Assembly (NCBI RefSeq): GCF_014207705.1
Contig: NZ_JACHIU010000001.1
Location: 2,596,501-2,660,500 of the forward strand
Length of the DNA stretch: 64,000 nt
Direction: 5' to 3'
DNA from: Sphaerisporangium rubeum
Lineage (GTDB): Bacteria; Actinomycetota; Actinomycetes; Streptosporangiales; Streptosporangiaceae
The notes below the pieces were generated by a model. It was not told the DNA's origin. It made no database searches and saw nothing but the letters and a program-made list of their open reading frames with translations. Below, piece after piece: positions 53,915-62,815 of the stretch. Both the position numbers and the translations under genes were made by a program. The stretch's first letter is position 1. The number at the start of each line of letters is the position of its first letter.

Positions 53915-53932
53915 TGCCTCACACAGGAGGCA
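53915..53932 (-). terminator. Short hairpin with T-run between riboswitch and gdmH-like gene
   Basis: TGCCTC-N6-GAGGCA followed by TTTT on the minus strand (T-run 53914-53911). Its left arm (CTGCCTCC, 53933-53926) can instead pair with GGAGACAG (53950-53943) at the 3' edge of the aptamer, so the two structures exclude each other. This is the likely expression platform. Confidence 0.6.
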
Positions 53933-53939
53933 GCCGACA

Positions 53940-54055
53940 TGACTGTCTCCCGGGTTTTTGTCCCGCCGTGGAACGGCTCTCCCCTCAGGGGGGGAGGCCG
54001 CCTGCACCTCTCGGACCAGCCCCTCGCGCCGCCGAGGACGGAACCCTAGATGCGC
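53940..54055 (-). ncRNA. Guanidine-I (ykkC-yxkD) riboswitch
   Basis: Read on the minus strand, the three conserved blocks of the guanidine-I aptamer occur in order: CTAGGGTTCCG (54049-54039), CTGGTCCGAGAG (54019-54008) and GGGACAAAAACCCGGGAGA (53964-53946). Between them are GC-rich stems, including GCCG-TTCCA-CGGC just before the last block. This RNA class binds free guanidinium and turns on export or degradation genes. It starts about 160 bases upstream of the hydrolase GTG and ends at a short terminator-like hairpin. Outer stem boundaries are approximate. Confidence 0.93.
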
Positions 54056-54522
54056 CTCATCCGCTGGGGGATGAGTCCCCTTCATGACAGCGCCGCGCTG
54101 TTTCCACGGGGTTTCCGCCTCGTAGCGGATCGGTGACGTGACGTCTCACGCCGTCCCCGCCACCCCGGGAACCGCTCGCCGGCCGGTCTCCACCGGTGAG
54201 CCGGATAGATCATCGGTCGCAGACATCGGGTGGCTCTCGCGAACCAGCGAATCGTGGTCGACACGCCACCGGAAAGTTTCAGTAGGCACTCGAAATGGTC
54301 GACGAGAACAGCCACCGGACCAGCGCAGAAAGAGGCCGTCTGTGACAGGGTTACTTAACTCTTGACTTAGTTTGGACCGGCGTCTATAGTCCGCGAAGTT
54401 GACAAGATTTCCCGAAACTTTCTGACGACTCGTTGTGTGATCGTTCCACTGATTCATGGGATGTCTTCGTGCCTCGCCACGCGAGGGGACCCACGACGGC
54501 CGATGACACGGAAGGCGCGAGG
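54056..54522. promoter_or_regulatory. Divergent control region, guanidine operon versus aldouronate operon
   Basis: This 467-bp region has no gene. Rightward, TTGACT (54362-54367) and TATAGT (54385-54390) at 17-bp spacing form the best housekeeping promoter in the window. GAAAGTTTC (54272-54280) lies upstream and CGAAACTTTC (54413-54422) downstream of it, near-palindromic sites of the kind bound by LacI-type regulators of xylan genes. GGAAGG precedes the ATG at 54523. Leftward, no clear promoter for the riboswitch transcript was found. Confidence 0.65.
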
Positions 54523-55515
54523 ATGACCGCAACCGGGACGGCCGGCCCGGCACCGGACACCCGGGATCGGCGCGAGCCCGAGCCACGTCCCGCGCGCCGG
54601 AGCCGTCCCCCGGACCGCACCTGGCGCCAGGCGATCCGCCGCGACTGGCGGCTGTACTCCCTCGCGGTCCTGCCGCTGCTCTTCTTCCTGGTCTTCCGCT
54701 ACCTGCCGATGATCGGCAACGTCATCGCGTTCCGGAAGTTCGTGCCAGGCGGCAGCGTGCTCGGCGAGGAGTGGGCCGGCCTGCGCTACGTGCGCATGTT
54801 CTGGAGCGACCCGACGTTCTGGCACGTGTTCACCAACACGCTGATCCTCGGCGCTCTCACACTGCTGTTCTGCTTCCCCCTGCCGATCGTGCTCGCGCTG
54901 ATGATCAACGAGGTGCGGCACCGGCCGCTCAAGCGGTTCGTCCAGTCGGTGTCCTACCTGCCGCACTTCCTGTCGATGGTGGTCGTGGCGGGCCTGGTCT
55001 TCGAGCTGCTCTCGGTGGACGGGCCGGTCAACCAGATCCTTCGGGCCGCCGGGGACGACCCGATCGCGTTCCTGCAGGAACCCGGGTGGTTCCGCGCGAT
55101 CTACGTCTCCTCCGAGGTGTGGCAGACCGTCGGCTGGGGGACGATCCTCTATCTCGCGGCGCTCACCACGATCGACGACCAGCTCTACGAGGCGGCCAGG
55201 ATCGACGGCGCCGGCCGGTGGCGCCAGACCTGGCACGTGACCCTGCCGGGGATACGGCCCACGGCGGTCACCTTGCTCATCCTGAACATCGGCGCGTTCA
55301 TGGCGGTCGGGTTCGAGAAGATCCTGCTGCTGTACAACCCCCTGACGTACCCCACGGCCGACGTGATCACCACGTACCTGTACCGCATCGGCCTGCTGTC
55401 CAACAGCTTCAGCTACGCCGCCGCGATCGGCCTGTTCGAGGCGGTCGTCGGCCTGATCCTGGTGTTCACGGCCAACCTGATCTCGCGCCGTTCCGTCGGG
55501 ACGAGCCTGTGGTGA
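54523..55515 (+). CDS. Oligosaccharide ABC transporter permease (LplB-like)
   Basis: This is a 330-residue permease with six helices. The N-terminal 55 residues are charged and disordered. FLVFRYLPMIGNVIAFRKF and the EAA loop DDQLYEAARIDGAGRWRQTW are typical of the LplB/YtcP subfamily of sugar importers (CUT1). In Paenibacillus JDR-2 such permeases import aldouronates. It is the first gene of the operon and its stop overlaps the next permease (GTGA). The operon has no ATPase gene, so a shared MsiK-type ATPase elsewhere is presumably used. Confidence 0.9.
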   Translation: MTATGTAGPAPDTRDRREPEPRPARRSRPPDRTWRQAIRRDWRLYSLAVLPLLFFLVFRYLPMIGNVIAFRKFVPGGSVLGEEWAGLRYVRMFWSDPTFWHVFTNTLILGALTLLFCFPLPIVLALMINEVRHRPLKRFVQSVSYLPHFLSMVVVAGLVFELLSVDGPVNQILRAAGDDPIAFLQEPGWFRAIYVSSEVWQTVGWGTILYLAALTTIDDQLYEAARIDGAGRWRQTWHVTLPGIRPTAVTLLILNIGAFMAVGFEKILLLYNPLTYPTADVITTYLYRIGLLSNSFSYAAAIGLFEAVVGLILVFTANLISRRSVGTSLW

Positions 55516-56378
55516 CCGTGGACCCCGGCCGGCGCGTCTTCCGGGCCGTCAACGCCGTCGTGCTCGGCCTCGTCGTGATCGTCACGCTGTACCCGTTCGT
55601 CAACATCCTCGCGCGCTCACTGAGCGACGAGAACGCCATCCGGTCCGGCGAGGTCAACCTCGTCCCCCGCGGGTTCACGCTCAGGACGTACGAGTTCGTC
55701 ATCTCCGACGTGACGTTCTGGACGAACTACCGCAACACCGTGGTCTACACGGTCGTCGCCACCGTGATCGCGATGGTCATGACCACCTGCTACGCCTACG
55801 TGCTGTCCAAGAAGCACCTGAAGGGCCGCAAGGTCCTCATCGGCGTCGCCGTCTTCACGATGTTCTTCTCCGGCGGGCTGATCCCCAACTACGTCCTCGT
55901 CACGAGCCTCGGCCTGAAGGACTCCATCTGGGCCATCGTCCTGCCGAACGCCGTCAACGTCTTCAACCTGCTGATCATGAAGACGTTCTTCGAGAACCTG
56001 CCGGTCGAGCTGGAGGAGGCCGCGGCGATCGACGGCATGAGCACCTACGGCATCCTGCTGCGCATCGTGCTGCCGCTGTCGAAGGCGGTGATCGCCACGA
56101 TGACGCTCTTCTACGCCGTCGCCTTCTGGAACTCGTGGTTCGCCGCGTTCCTCTACATGAGCCAGAACGACCTGTTCCCGGTGACCGTCTACCTGCGCAA
56201 CCTCATCGCCGGCGCCACCACGGCGACGTCCGTCGGCGCCGACGCCGGCGACATGACGGTGGCCGCCAACATCAAGGCGGTGACGATCGTCCTCACGGTC
56301 ATCCCCATCCTCGCGATCTACCCCTTCGTCCAGCGGTACTTCGTCCGCGGAGTCATGCTCGGCGCGGTCAAGGGATGA
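55512..56378 (+). CDS. Oligosaccharide ABC transporter permease (LplC/YtcP-like)
   Basis: This is a 288-residue permease with six helices. RSLSDENAIRSGEVNLVPRG is the extracellular loop typical of LplC-type proteins, and LPVELEEAAAIDGMSTYGIL is the EAA ATPase-docking loop. The GTG at 55512 overlaps the previous stop. It pairs with the LplB-like permease to form the channel. Confidence 0.92.
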   Translation: MTVDPGRRVFRAVNAVVLGLVVIVTLYPFVNILARSLSDENAIRSGEVNLVPRGFTLRTYEFVISDVTFWTNYRNTVVYTVVATVIAMVMTTCYAYVLSKKHLKGRKVLIGVAVFTMFFSGGLIPNYVLVTSLGLKDSIWAIVLPNAVNVFNLLIMKTFFENLPVELEEAAAIDGMSTYGILLRIVLPLSKAVIATMTLFYAVAFWNSWFAAFLYMSQNDLFPVTVYLRNLIAGATTATSVGADAGDMTVAANIKAVTIVLTVIPILAIYPFVQRYFVRGVMLGAVKG

Positions 56379-56430
56379 CGATCCACAAGCCCAGGCGCTG
56401 CACCCCCCGACTGTCCGAGAAAGGACATCC

Positions 56431-58080
56431 ATGTACGAGATGAACCGGCGTCAGGCGATCGTCGCCATGGGTGCGTTCCTCGCGCTCGCCGGCTGCAGCG
56501 GTGCCGAGCAGCCGAAGAAGGGGGCCGACGACTTCTCCGGCAAGAGGGACGGCTCGTTGCAGGGCTACGGCCCCGGCACACAGTTCAAGGCCGCCGTGCC
56601 GCTGACGTTCACCGTGCTGTACAACAACCACCCGTTCTACCCCATCAAGAACGACTGGCTGTTCTGGTCGGAGCTCACCAAGCGGACCAACGTGACGTTG
56701 CAGCCGAGCGTGGTGCCGCTGAGCGACTACGAGAACAAGCGGAGCCTGCTCATCGGCGCCGGCGACGCGCCGCTCATCATCCCGAAGACCTACCCGGCGC
56801 AGGAGACCCCGTTCGTCGCGTCCGGCGCCATCCTCCCGGTCAGCGACTACATCGACCTGATGCCGAACTTCAAGGACAAGATCGCCAAGTGGAACCTGCA
56901 GAAGGACCTGGACACGCTCCGCCAGGCCGACGGCCGGTTCTACCTGCTCCCTGGCGTCCACGAGGACTACTGGGTGGAGTACTCGCTGGCCGTGCGCGAG
57001 GACATCATGGAGAAGCTCGGCCTCCAGGTCCCGCAGACCTGGGACGACGTGTACACCATGCTGAAGGCGATGAAGGCGGAGTACCCCGACGCCTACCCCC
57101 TGTCGGACCGGTGGAGCGTCCCCACGGTCGGCGGCAGCCTGATGAGCGTCCTCGGCACCGCCTACGGCGCACCCGGCGGCTGGGGCTACCGCAACGGCAT
57201 CATCTGGGACGCCGCCGCGCAGAAGTTCCTCTTCACCGGCGCCAGCGAGCAGTACAAGCAGATGCTCCAGTACCTCGCCAAGCTCGTGCAGGAGAAGCTG
57301 CTCGACCCGGAGACCTTCACCCAGACCGATGAGCAGGCGATACAGAAGCTGGTGTCCGGCAAGTCGTTCGTGATCAGCAGTAACGCGCAGACGCTGGTCA
57401 ACGAGTACCGGCCGCCGCTGCTCAAGGCGAACCCCAAGGCCAGGCTCGTCAAGATCCCGCAGCCGATCGGCCCGATGGGCCCGATCAAGGCGGCGCCGCA
57501 CATCACCCGCCTGGAGAACGGCGTCATGATCTCCAAGAAGGCACTGGACAGCCAGAACTTCGTCGCCATGATGCAGTTCATCGACTGGCTCTGGTACTCC
57601 GACGAGGGCCAGTTGTTCGCCAAGTGGGGCATCGAAGGCACCACCTACACCAAGGACTCCGCCGGCAAGATCAAGCCGGCGCCGGACGTCGACTTCGTCG
57701 GCCTCAACCCCAAGGGCTCCAAGCACCTGCAGAAGGACTTCGGCTTCCACAACGGCGTCTTCGCGTACGGCGGCAGCACCGAACTGCTCGAATCGACCTT
57801 CTCCGACGAGGAGATCGCCTTCCAGAAGATCATGAACGCCAGGAAGGCCATGCCGGTCGAGCCGCCGCACCCCCTCACCGACGAAGAGCGCGAGCAGTCC
57901 ACGCTGTGGGAGTCGCCGCTGAAGGACCACGTCACCCAGAACACCCTGAAGTTCATCCTCGGCAAGCGCGACTTCGCCGAATGGGACGCCTATGTCGCCG
58001 AACTGGAAGGTAAGAACATGGGTTCCTACGTGAACCTGGTGAACGGCGCGTACGAGCGGTACAAGAAGGAACACGGCTGA
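56431..58080 (+). CDS. Extracellular substrate-binding lipoprotein (LplA-like)
   Basis: This is a 549-residue binding protein. The N-terminus carries a twin-arginine-like NRRQAIVAMG and a lipobox ending LAGC (cysteine about 22). The long two-lobed domain (PLTFTVLYNNHPFYPIKNDW, LREDIMEKLG-like VREDIMEKLGLQVPQTW, QTDEQAIQKLVSGKSFVI) fits the LplA family, whose members bind large oligosaccharides. Aldotetraouronate is the inferred ligand from the GH67 gene downstream. GAAAGGA precedes the ATG. Confidence 0.92.
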   Translation: MYEMNRRQAIVAMGAFLALAGCSGAEQPKKGADDFSGKRDGSLQGYGPGTQFKAAVPLTFTVLYNNHPFYPIKNDWLFWSELTKRTNVTLQPSVVPLSDYENKRSLLIGAGDAPLIIPKTYPAQETPFVASGAILPVSDYIDLMPNFKDKIAKWNLQKDLDTLRQADGRFYLLPGVHEDYWVEYSLAVREDIMEKLGLQVPQTWDDVYTMLKAMKAEYPDAYPLSDRWSVPTVGGSLMSVLGTAYGAPGGWGYRNGIIWDAAAQKFLFTGASEQYKQMLQYLAKLVQEKLLDPETFTQTDEQAIQKLVSGKSFVISSNAQTLVNEYRPPLLKANPKARLVKIPQPIGPMGPIKAAPHITRLENGVMISKKALDSQNFVAMMQFIDWLWYSDEGQLFAKWGIEGTTYTKDSAGKIKPAPDVDFVGLNPKGSKHLQKDFGFHNGVFAYGGSTELLESTFSDEEIAFQKIMNARKAMPVEPPHPLTDEEREQSTLWESPLKDHVTQNTLKFILGKRDFAEWDAYVAELEGKNMGSYVNLVNGAYERYKKEHG

Positions 58081-58167
58081 CCGTCTCGTTCCGGCCGCGC
58101 CTCGGGCCAGGCGCGGCCGGAACGGCCCGTTGAGCACCACATCGCCGAGCCCTCCCAGGGAGCCCGC

Positions 58168-58875
58168 ATGACCACCGCGTCCGAGGCCGTGGACACGACC
58201 GCCGTCCCCGCGTTCGGCCGGGGCCCGCTGTCCCGGGCCTCCGCCTTCGTCTACACCCTGCTCGTGACCGAGTCGCTGTTCCTGGTGGCGGCGTCGCCGG
58301 GTCTCGCCGGCCTCGTCCTGCTGGAACGGCACGCGGGGAACCTGCCGCTCGCCGCGCTGTGCCTGCTGCCGGCCGGTCCGGCGTTCTCCGCCGTGCTGTA
58401 CGCGGTGCGGCACCGCGGCCGCGACCTCACCGACCTGCGGCCCGCGGCGGCGTTCTGGCGCGGCTACCGCGTCAACGCGCGCGGCGTGCTCAAGCTGTGG
58501 GTCCCGTGGCTGGCCTGGATGGCGGTCCTCGGCACCACCTTCGCGAACTTCGCCGCCGCCGGGGTCCCCGGGTGGTGGGCCGTTCTGTCGGTGCTCGTCG
58601 TGACGGCGGCGGTGCTGTGGATGGCCAACGCCGTGGTGATCATGTCGTTGTTCGACTTCCGCGCGCGGGACGTGTCCCGGCTCGCGGCGTACTTCCTCAC
58701 GCGTTCTCCCGGCGCGGCGATCGGCAACGCCGGCCTGCTGGTCGCGGCGGTGGCGCTGACGCTGGTCGCGACCGAGGCGGCCACGGCGCTGCTCGTCCCG
58801 GTGTTCGCGGCGGTGCTGCTGTCCAACGGCCGCACGATGATCGCCGAGATCCGGGACAGGTTCACCGCCGCGTGA
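58168..58875 (+). CDS. YesL/DUF624-family membrane protein
   Basis: This is a 235-residue protein with about five or six hydrophobic segments. FVYTLLVTESLFLVAASPG at the start and FWRGYRVNARGVLKLWVPW in the first cytoplasmic loop match the YesL (DUF624) family. Genes of this family regularly sit in LplABC-type oligosaccharide operons, as here, but their role is unknown. Its stop overlaps the GTG of the alpha-glucuronidase gene (GTGA), so it is firmly part of the operon. Confidence 0.85.
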   Translation: MTTASEAVDTTAVPAFGRGPLSRASAFVYTLLVTESLFLVAASPGLAGLVLLERHAGNLPLAALCLLPAGPAFSAVLYAVRHRGRDLTDLRPAAAFWRGYRVNARGVLKLWVPWLAWMAVLGTTFANFAAAGVPGWWAVLSVLVVTAAVLWMANAVVIMSLFDFRARDVSRLAAYFLTRSPGAAIGNAGLLVAAVALTLVATEAATALLVPVFAAVLLSNGRTMIAEIRDRFTAA

Positions 58876-60908
58876 GCCGGGCCGAGGAGTTCCACCCCGC
58901 GTGGCTGCCGCCGGAGGCGTTCGGCCCGGTCGGCGCGCGCCGCACGCTCGTGCTCGGCGACGGCCCGCTCGCCGGGACCGTACGCGAGGAGGTGGCGCGG
59001 GCCGAGGACCGGTACGGCGGCGGGGCCTCGGGGCCGCCGTACGACCTCGTGCTCGCGGTCGCCGGCTCCGGCCCTCTGCCGGACACCGCCGAGGCGGTCG
59101 TGGCCGAGTGCGGGCCGATCGGTGCCGAGGGTTTCGTGGCCGGCCGCCGCGACGGGGTCACGGTGGTGCTCGCCGATGACCCGGCCGGTCTGCTGTACGG
59201 CTTCTTCCACGTCGTACGGCTCGGGGAGCGGGCTTTCACCGGTGCCTTCGGGCCGCAGGCGCACCGGCCGGCGGCGCGCCTGCGGGTGCTCGACCACTGG
59301 GACAATGTCGACGTGCACCCGGTGATGGGCCAGGTCGAGCGTGGCTACGCGGGTGGCTCGATCTTCTGGCGCGACGGCGCGGCGCGTGGGGACCTCGCAC
59401 GCGTCCGGGCCTACGGGAGGCTGCTCGCCGCGTGCGGCGTCAACGCGATCACCGTGAACAACGTGAACGTGCACGCCACCGAGGCACGCCTGCCGACCGA
59501 GCGGCTGGACGACGTGGCCGCGATCGCCGCCGCGCTGCGGCCGTACGGCGTCAGGGTGCACCTGGCCGTCGCGTTCTCCGCACCGGTCGACCCCGGCGGG
59601 CTCCCCACCGCCGACCCGCTCGATAATGACGTGCGCGCGTGGTGGGCCGGGGTCACCGCGCAGGTGTACGCCGCGATCCCCGACTTCGGCGGCTACCTGG
59701 TGAAGGCCGACTCCGAGGGGCAGCCGGGACCGTTCACCTACGGCCGCGGCCACGCCGACGGCGCCAACATGCTCGCCGCCGCGCTTGAGCCGCACGGCGG
59801 GGTCGTCCGGTGGCGTGCCTTCGTGTACGACCACCGGCAGGACTGGCGCGACCGCTCGACCGACCGGGCCCGCGCCGCCTACGACCACTTCGTCCCGCTG
59901 GACGGCCGCTTCAGCCGTAACGTGATCCTCCAGGTGAAGCACGGCCCCATCGACTTCCAGCCGCGTGAACCGGTGTCGCCGCTGTTCGCCGCGATGCCGG
60001 AGACCCGCCTCGCGCTGGAGCTCCAGGTGACGCAGGAGTACACCGGCCAGCAGCGGCACGTCTGCCATCTCGCTCCCATGTGGAGTGAGGTGCTGCGCTT
60101 CGAACCCGAGGGTCCCGGCGGGCCGGACGTGGCCACGCTCGTCACCGGGGACCCGGCGAGCAGCGGGGAGAGCGGCGGCCTGGCGGGGGTGTCCAATGTG
60201 GGGGACGACCACTACTGGACGGGGCACCCGCTCGCGCAGGCCAACCTGTACGCGTTCGGCCGGCTGGCCTGGACGCCGCGCACGGATTCGGCGGCGATCC
60301 TCGACGAGTGGATCGGCCTGACCTTCGCCGCGTCCCGCGACCTCGCGGCGCTGCGCCGCGAGCTGCACGCGATCATGGACGGCTCGTGGCGCACCTACGA
60401 GCGGTACACCTCGCCGCTCGGCGTGGGTTTCATGGTCCGTCCCGGCGACCACTACGGCCCCGACGTGGACGGATACGAGTACACCCCCTGGGGCACCTAC
60501 CACCACGCCGACCGCGACGGCGTCGGCGTGGACCGCACCCGGGCCACCGGCACCGGCTTCACCGGCCAGTACCCGAGACCCTGGTCGGAGGTGTACGAGT
60601 CCCTGGAACGGTGTCCCGACGAGCTGCTGCTGTTCTTCCACCACGTCCCGTACGGCCACGTGCTGCGCGACGGGACCACCGTGATCCAGCACATCTACGA
60701 CACGCACTTCGCCGGTGTCGAGGAGGTCGTGGCGGCGCGGTCACGGTGGGAGGGGCTGGCCGGCGCGGTGGATCCGGATCTGCACGCGCGGGTGAGCACG
60801 CTCTTCGACGAGCAACTGCGCTGTGCGCGGGAGTGGCGCGACCAGATCAACACGTACTTCTACCGCAAGTCCGGCGTGCCGGACGCGCACGGCCGGCGTA
60901 TCCACTGA
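58872..60908 (+). CDS. aguA: GH67 alpha-glucuronidase
   Basis: This is a 678-residue GH67 enzyme without signal peptide, hence cytoplasmic. It removes (4-O-methyl)glucuronic acid from the non-reducing end of xylo-oligosaccharides. An N-terminal beta domain (to about 140) precedes the barrel. YLVKADSEGQPGPFTYGR holds the catalytic acid glutamate, and KHGPIDFQPREPVSPLF and LQVTQEYTGQ hold the acidic pair that activates water in characterised members. The C-terminal helical domain includes WGTYHHADRDGVGVDRT. It ends the importer operon, matching aldouronate uptake followed by cleavage inside the cell. Confidence 0.95.
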   Translation: MSRAEEFHPAWLPPEAFGPVGARRTLVLGDGPLAGTVREEVARAEDRYGGGASGPPYDLVLAVAGSGPLPDTAEAVVAECGPIGAEGFVAGRRDGVTVVLADDPAGLLYGFFHVVRLGERAFTGAFGPQAHRPAARLRVLDHWDNVDVHPVMGQVERGYAGGSIFWRDGAARGDLARVRAYGRLLAACGVNAITVNNVNVHATEARLPTERLDDVAAIAAALRPYGVRVHLAVAFSAPVDPGGLPTADPLDNDVRAWWAGVTAQVYAAIPDFGGYLVKADSEGQPGPFTYGRGHADGANMLAAALEPHGGVVRWRAFVYDHRQDWRDRSTDRARAAYDHFVPLDGRFSRNVILQVKHGPIDFQPREPVSPLFAAMPETRLALELQVTQEYTGQQRHVCHLAPMWSEVLRFEPEGPGGPDVATLVTGDPASSGESGGLAGVSNVGDDHYWTGHPLAQANLYAFGRLAWTPRTDSAAILDEWIGLTFAASRDLAALRRELHAIMDGSWRTYERYTSPLGVGFMVRPGDHYGPDVDGYEYTPWGTYHHADRDGVGVDRTRATGTGFTGQYPRPWSEVYESLERCPDELLLFFHHVPYGHVLRDGTTVIQHIYDTHFAGVEEVVAARSRWEGLAGAVDPDLHARVSTLFDEQLRCAREWRDQINTYFYRKSGVPDAHGRRIH

Positions 60909-60944
60909 CCCCGGGGGTGCCTGGCACAGGCTTCCGGGGGACGT

Positions 60945-60975
60945 GCCGGTACCGAGGGGACGTCCCGGTACCGGC
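60945..60975. terminator. Bidirectional terminator between aguA and the GH30 gene
   Basis: Perfect 10-bp arms GCCGGTACCG (60945-60954) and CGGTACCGGC (60966-60975) with an 11-base loop, in the 95-bp gap between converging genes. Confidence 0.7.
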
Positions 60976-61003
60976 ATCGTCTCGTCCGTGAGGTTCCCGT
61001 GGG

Positions 61004-62815
61004 TCAGGCGGCGCGGCAGGTGAGCGCCGGTGTGGCCGGGGTGCCGTTGGCGATGAAGCCGAACGTGGTGGTGCCGCCGGCGGCGAGAGCGCCGTTCCAG
61101 GTCTCGTTGCGCACGGTGACGGCGGATCCGCTGCCGGAGCGCACGCCTCCCCAGATCTGGGTGACGGACTGGGAGCCGGGCCACGTCCAGTCGACGGTCC
61201 AGCCGTTGACCGCGGCGGCGCCGGCGCGCACCGTGACGTTGGACTGGAAGCCGCCACCCCAGGAGTTGACCGTCTCGATCGTCGCCGTGCAGCCACCGGG
61301 GACCGGAGTCGGCGTCGGGGTCGGCGTCGGCGTGGGGGTCGGCGTCGGCGTGGGGGTCGGCGTGGGGGTCGGCGTGGGGGTCGGCGTGGGGGTCGGCGTG
61401 GGGGTCGGCGTCGGGGTGGGGGTCGGTGTCGGAGTCGGAGTCGGCGTCGGAGTCGGGGTGGGGGTCGGAGTGGGGGTCGGGCCGCCGATCACTACGGTCG
61501 TGAGGGAGCGAGGCCGGAGGCTGACGGTTCCGTTCGACACCGTGGAGCGGGTCATCGAGTTGGTGTTGTCGGTGACGTAGGCGGTGGCGTTCCCCTGGAT
61601 GCCGTCCCAGGTGACGGCCGAGGTGCCGGTGTTGAGCACCGCGACGACCTTGGAGCCGTCGGCGTTGAGGAACGCCGACGCCTTCAGCGCCGAGTTGCTC
61701 GACGACGCGCCGAGCCGCACCGCTCCGGGCCGGATGAACCTGCTGTACCCGGCCACGGCCCACAGCCGCTTGGACACGCTGTACGTCCGCGCCGCCGTGT
61801 CGATCTGGATCAGCGCACGGGTCGTTCCCGCCGAGCCCCCGAGCCAGTAGATGTAGCCGCTGACGTTCCCCGCGGTGAGCGCCGTGTGGATCGCCTGCGC
61901 CACGGCGAAGCCGCCGTAGGTCGTGTCGTCCCAGTTGGCGTTCCAGGTGGTGCCGTCCGGCGACCACTCCGACATCCAGGCGCGCTTGTTCCCGGGTTGC
62001 GGGCTGGTGATCTGGCTGGCGTAGGTGTGACCGGTGTAGGTCGTCACGTAGCGCCGGGCATCGGCGTCGGCCTCGATCGCGCTGCTGTACGACTTGGCCT
62101 GGTCCCAGCCGAAGGAGTCGCAACAGGCGAGCTTGACGTCGCCGGCGATCGGGCCGAGGACCTTGACGAACGCGGCGGCCTGCGCGGGGGTGAAGCGCAT
62201 GGACTCGTAGGTCGAGGTGTAGTCGGGTTCGTTGGTGAACCCGAGGTCGGTGATCTTGATGCCCTCTTGCTCGTAGAACTTCGTGTACTGCATCAGGTAC
62301 CTGGCGTAGGCCGCGCGCCACTCGTTCCTGAGCGTGCCGCCGTTGTCCGCGCTGTTGTTGTCCTTCATGTACCCCGGTGCGCTCCAGGCGTCCGCGTAGA
62401 ACCGCTTCACGCCGTACGACTGCGCGACCTTGGAGACCCACACCTGGGCCCCGTCGTCGCCGTCCCACACATAACGCGGCGGCGCGTCCGGGCCGCCGGG
62501 GTTCTGCGGCTGGATGGAGATCATCTTGTCGTACGGGCTGCCGGCCGGCGCGGCGCCGATGCCGAGACGCAGGATGCTGAGTCCCGCGCCGCTGTCGCGG
62601 TCGAACCACAGGCGGAAGATGTCGTTCTGCTGGGCCGTGGAGAGGGAACGCAGCAGTTCGCCGCGGCGGAAGGCCGTGGAGATGCCGAAGCCGTCCATCT
62701 CCTGGTACCGCACGCCGTCCGACACGGTGATGACCGGCGCGGCGGCGGCGGAGGCCGGTGCCGCGGCCACCAGCGACGTGCCGAGAAGTGCGGTCGCCAA
62801 GGCGATCCGTATCAC
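61004..62815 (-). CDS. Secreted GH30 xylanase with C-terminal CBM2
   Basis: This is a 603-residue exported enzyme. Its signal peptide ends near ASAAA (about 25). The GH30 barrel with side beta-sandwich spans about 30-440: [10 protein letters not shown] near the start, E196 in LGFTNEPDY as acid/base and E283 in WMSEWSPDG as nucleophile. A Pro-Thr linker follows (about 443-505), then a family 2 carbohydrate-binding module (506-603) with the CTATI...LTC cysteine pair and WDVWPG-type tryptophans. GH30 subfamilies 7/8 cut glucuronoxylan next to methylglucuronate side chains; the neighbouring aldouronate operon favours this. Subfamily cannot be fixed by eye. Confidence 0.92.
   Translation of the reverse strand: MIRIALATALLGTSLVAAAPASAAAAPVITVSDGVRYQEMDGFGISTAFRRGELLRSLSTAQQNDIFRLWFDRDSGAGLSILRLGIGAAPAGSPYDKMISIQPQNPGGPDAPPRYVWDGDDGAQVWVSKVAQSYGVKRFYADAWSAPGYMKDNNSADNGGTLRNEWRAAYARYLMQYTKFYEQEGIKITDLGFTNEPDYTSTYESMRFTPAQAAAFVKVLGPIAGDVKLACCDSFGWDQAKSYSSAIEADADARRYVTTYTGHTYASQITSPQPGNKRAWMSEWSPDGTTWNANWDDTTYGGFAVAQAIHTALTAGNVSGYIYWLGGSAGTTRALIQIDTAARTYSVSKRLWAVAGYSRFIRPGAVRLGASSSNSALKASAFLNADGSKVVAVLNTGTSAVTWDGIQGNATAYVTDNTNSMTRSTVSNGTVSLRPRSLTTVVIGGPTPTPTPTPTPTPTPTPTPTPTPTPTPTPTPTPTPTPTPTPTPTPTPTPTPTPTPTPTPVPGGCTATIETVNSWGGGFQSNVTVRAGAAAVNGWTVDWTWPGSQSVTQIWGGVRSGSGSAVTVRNETWNGALAAGGTTTFGFIANGTPATPALTCRAA
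61300..61485 (-). repeat. Pro-Thr linker-encoding hexanucleotide repeat
   Basis: About 31 tandem hexamers (GTCGGC/GTGGGG/GTCGGA types on the plus strand) encode an uninterrupted (Pro-Thr)n linker between catalytic and binding domains. The hexamer variants form higher-order runs, suggesting expansion by slippage. Confidence 0.95.

Noticed and set aside
61300-61485. Non-coding satellite or CRISPR-like repeat
   Set aside because: It is in frame with the GH30-CBM2 gene and encodes a Pro-Thr linker between two recognised domains.
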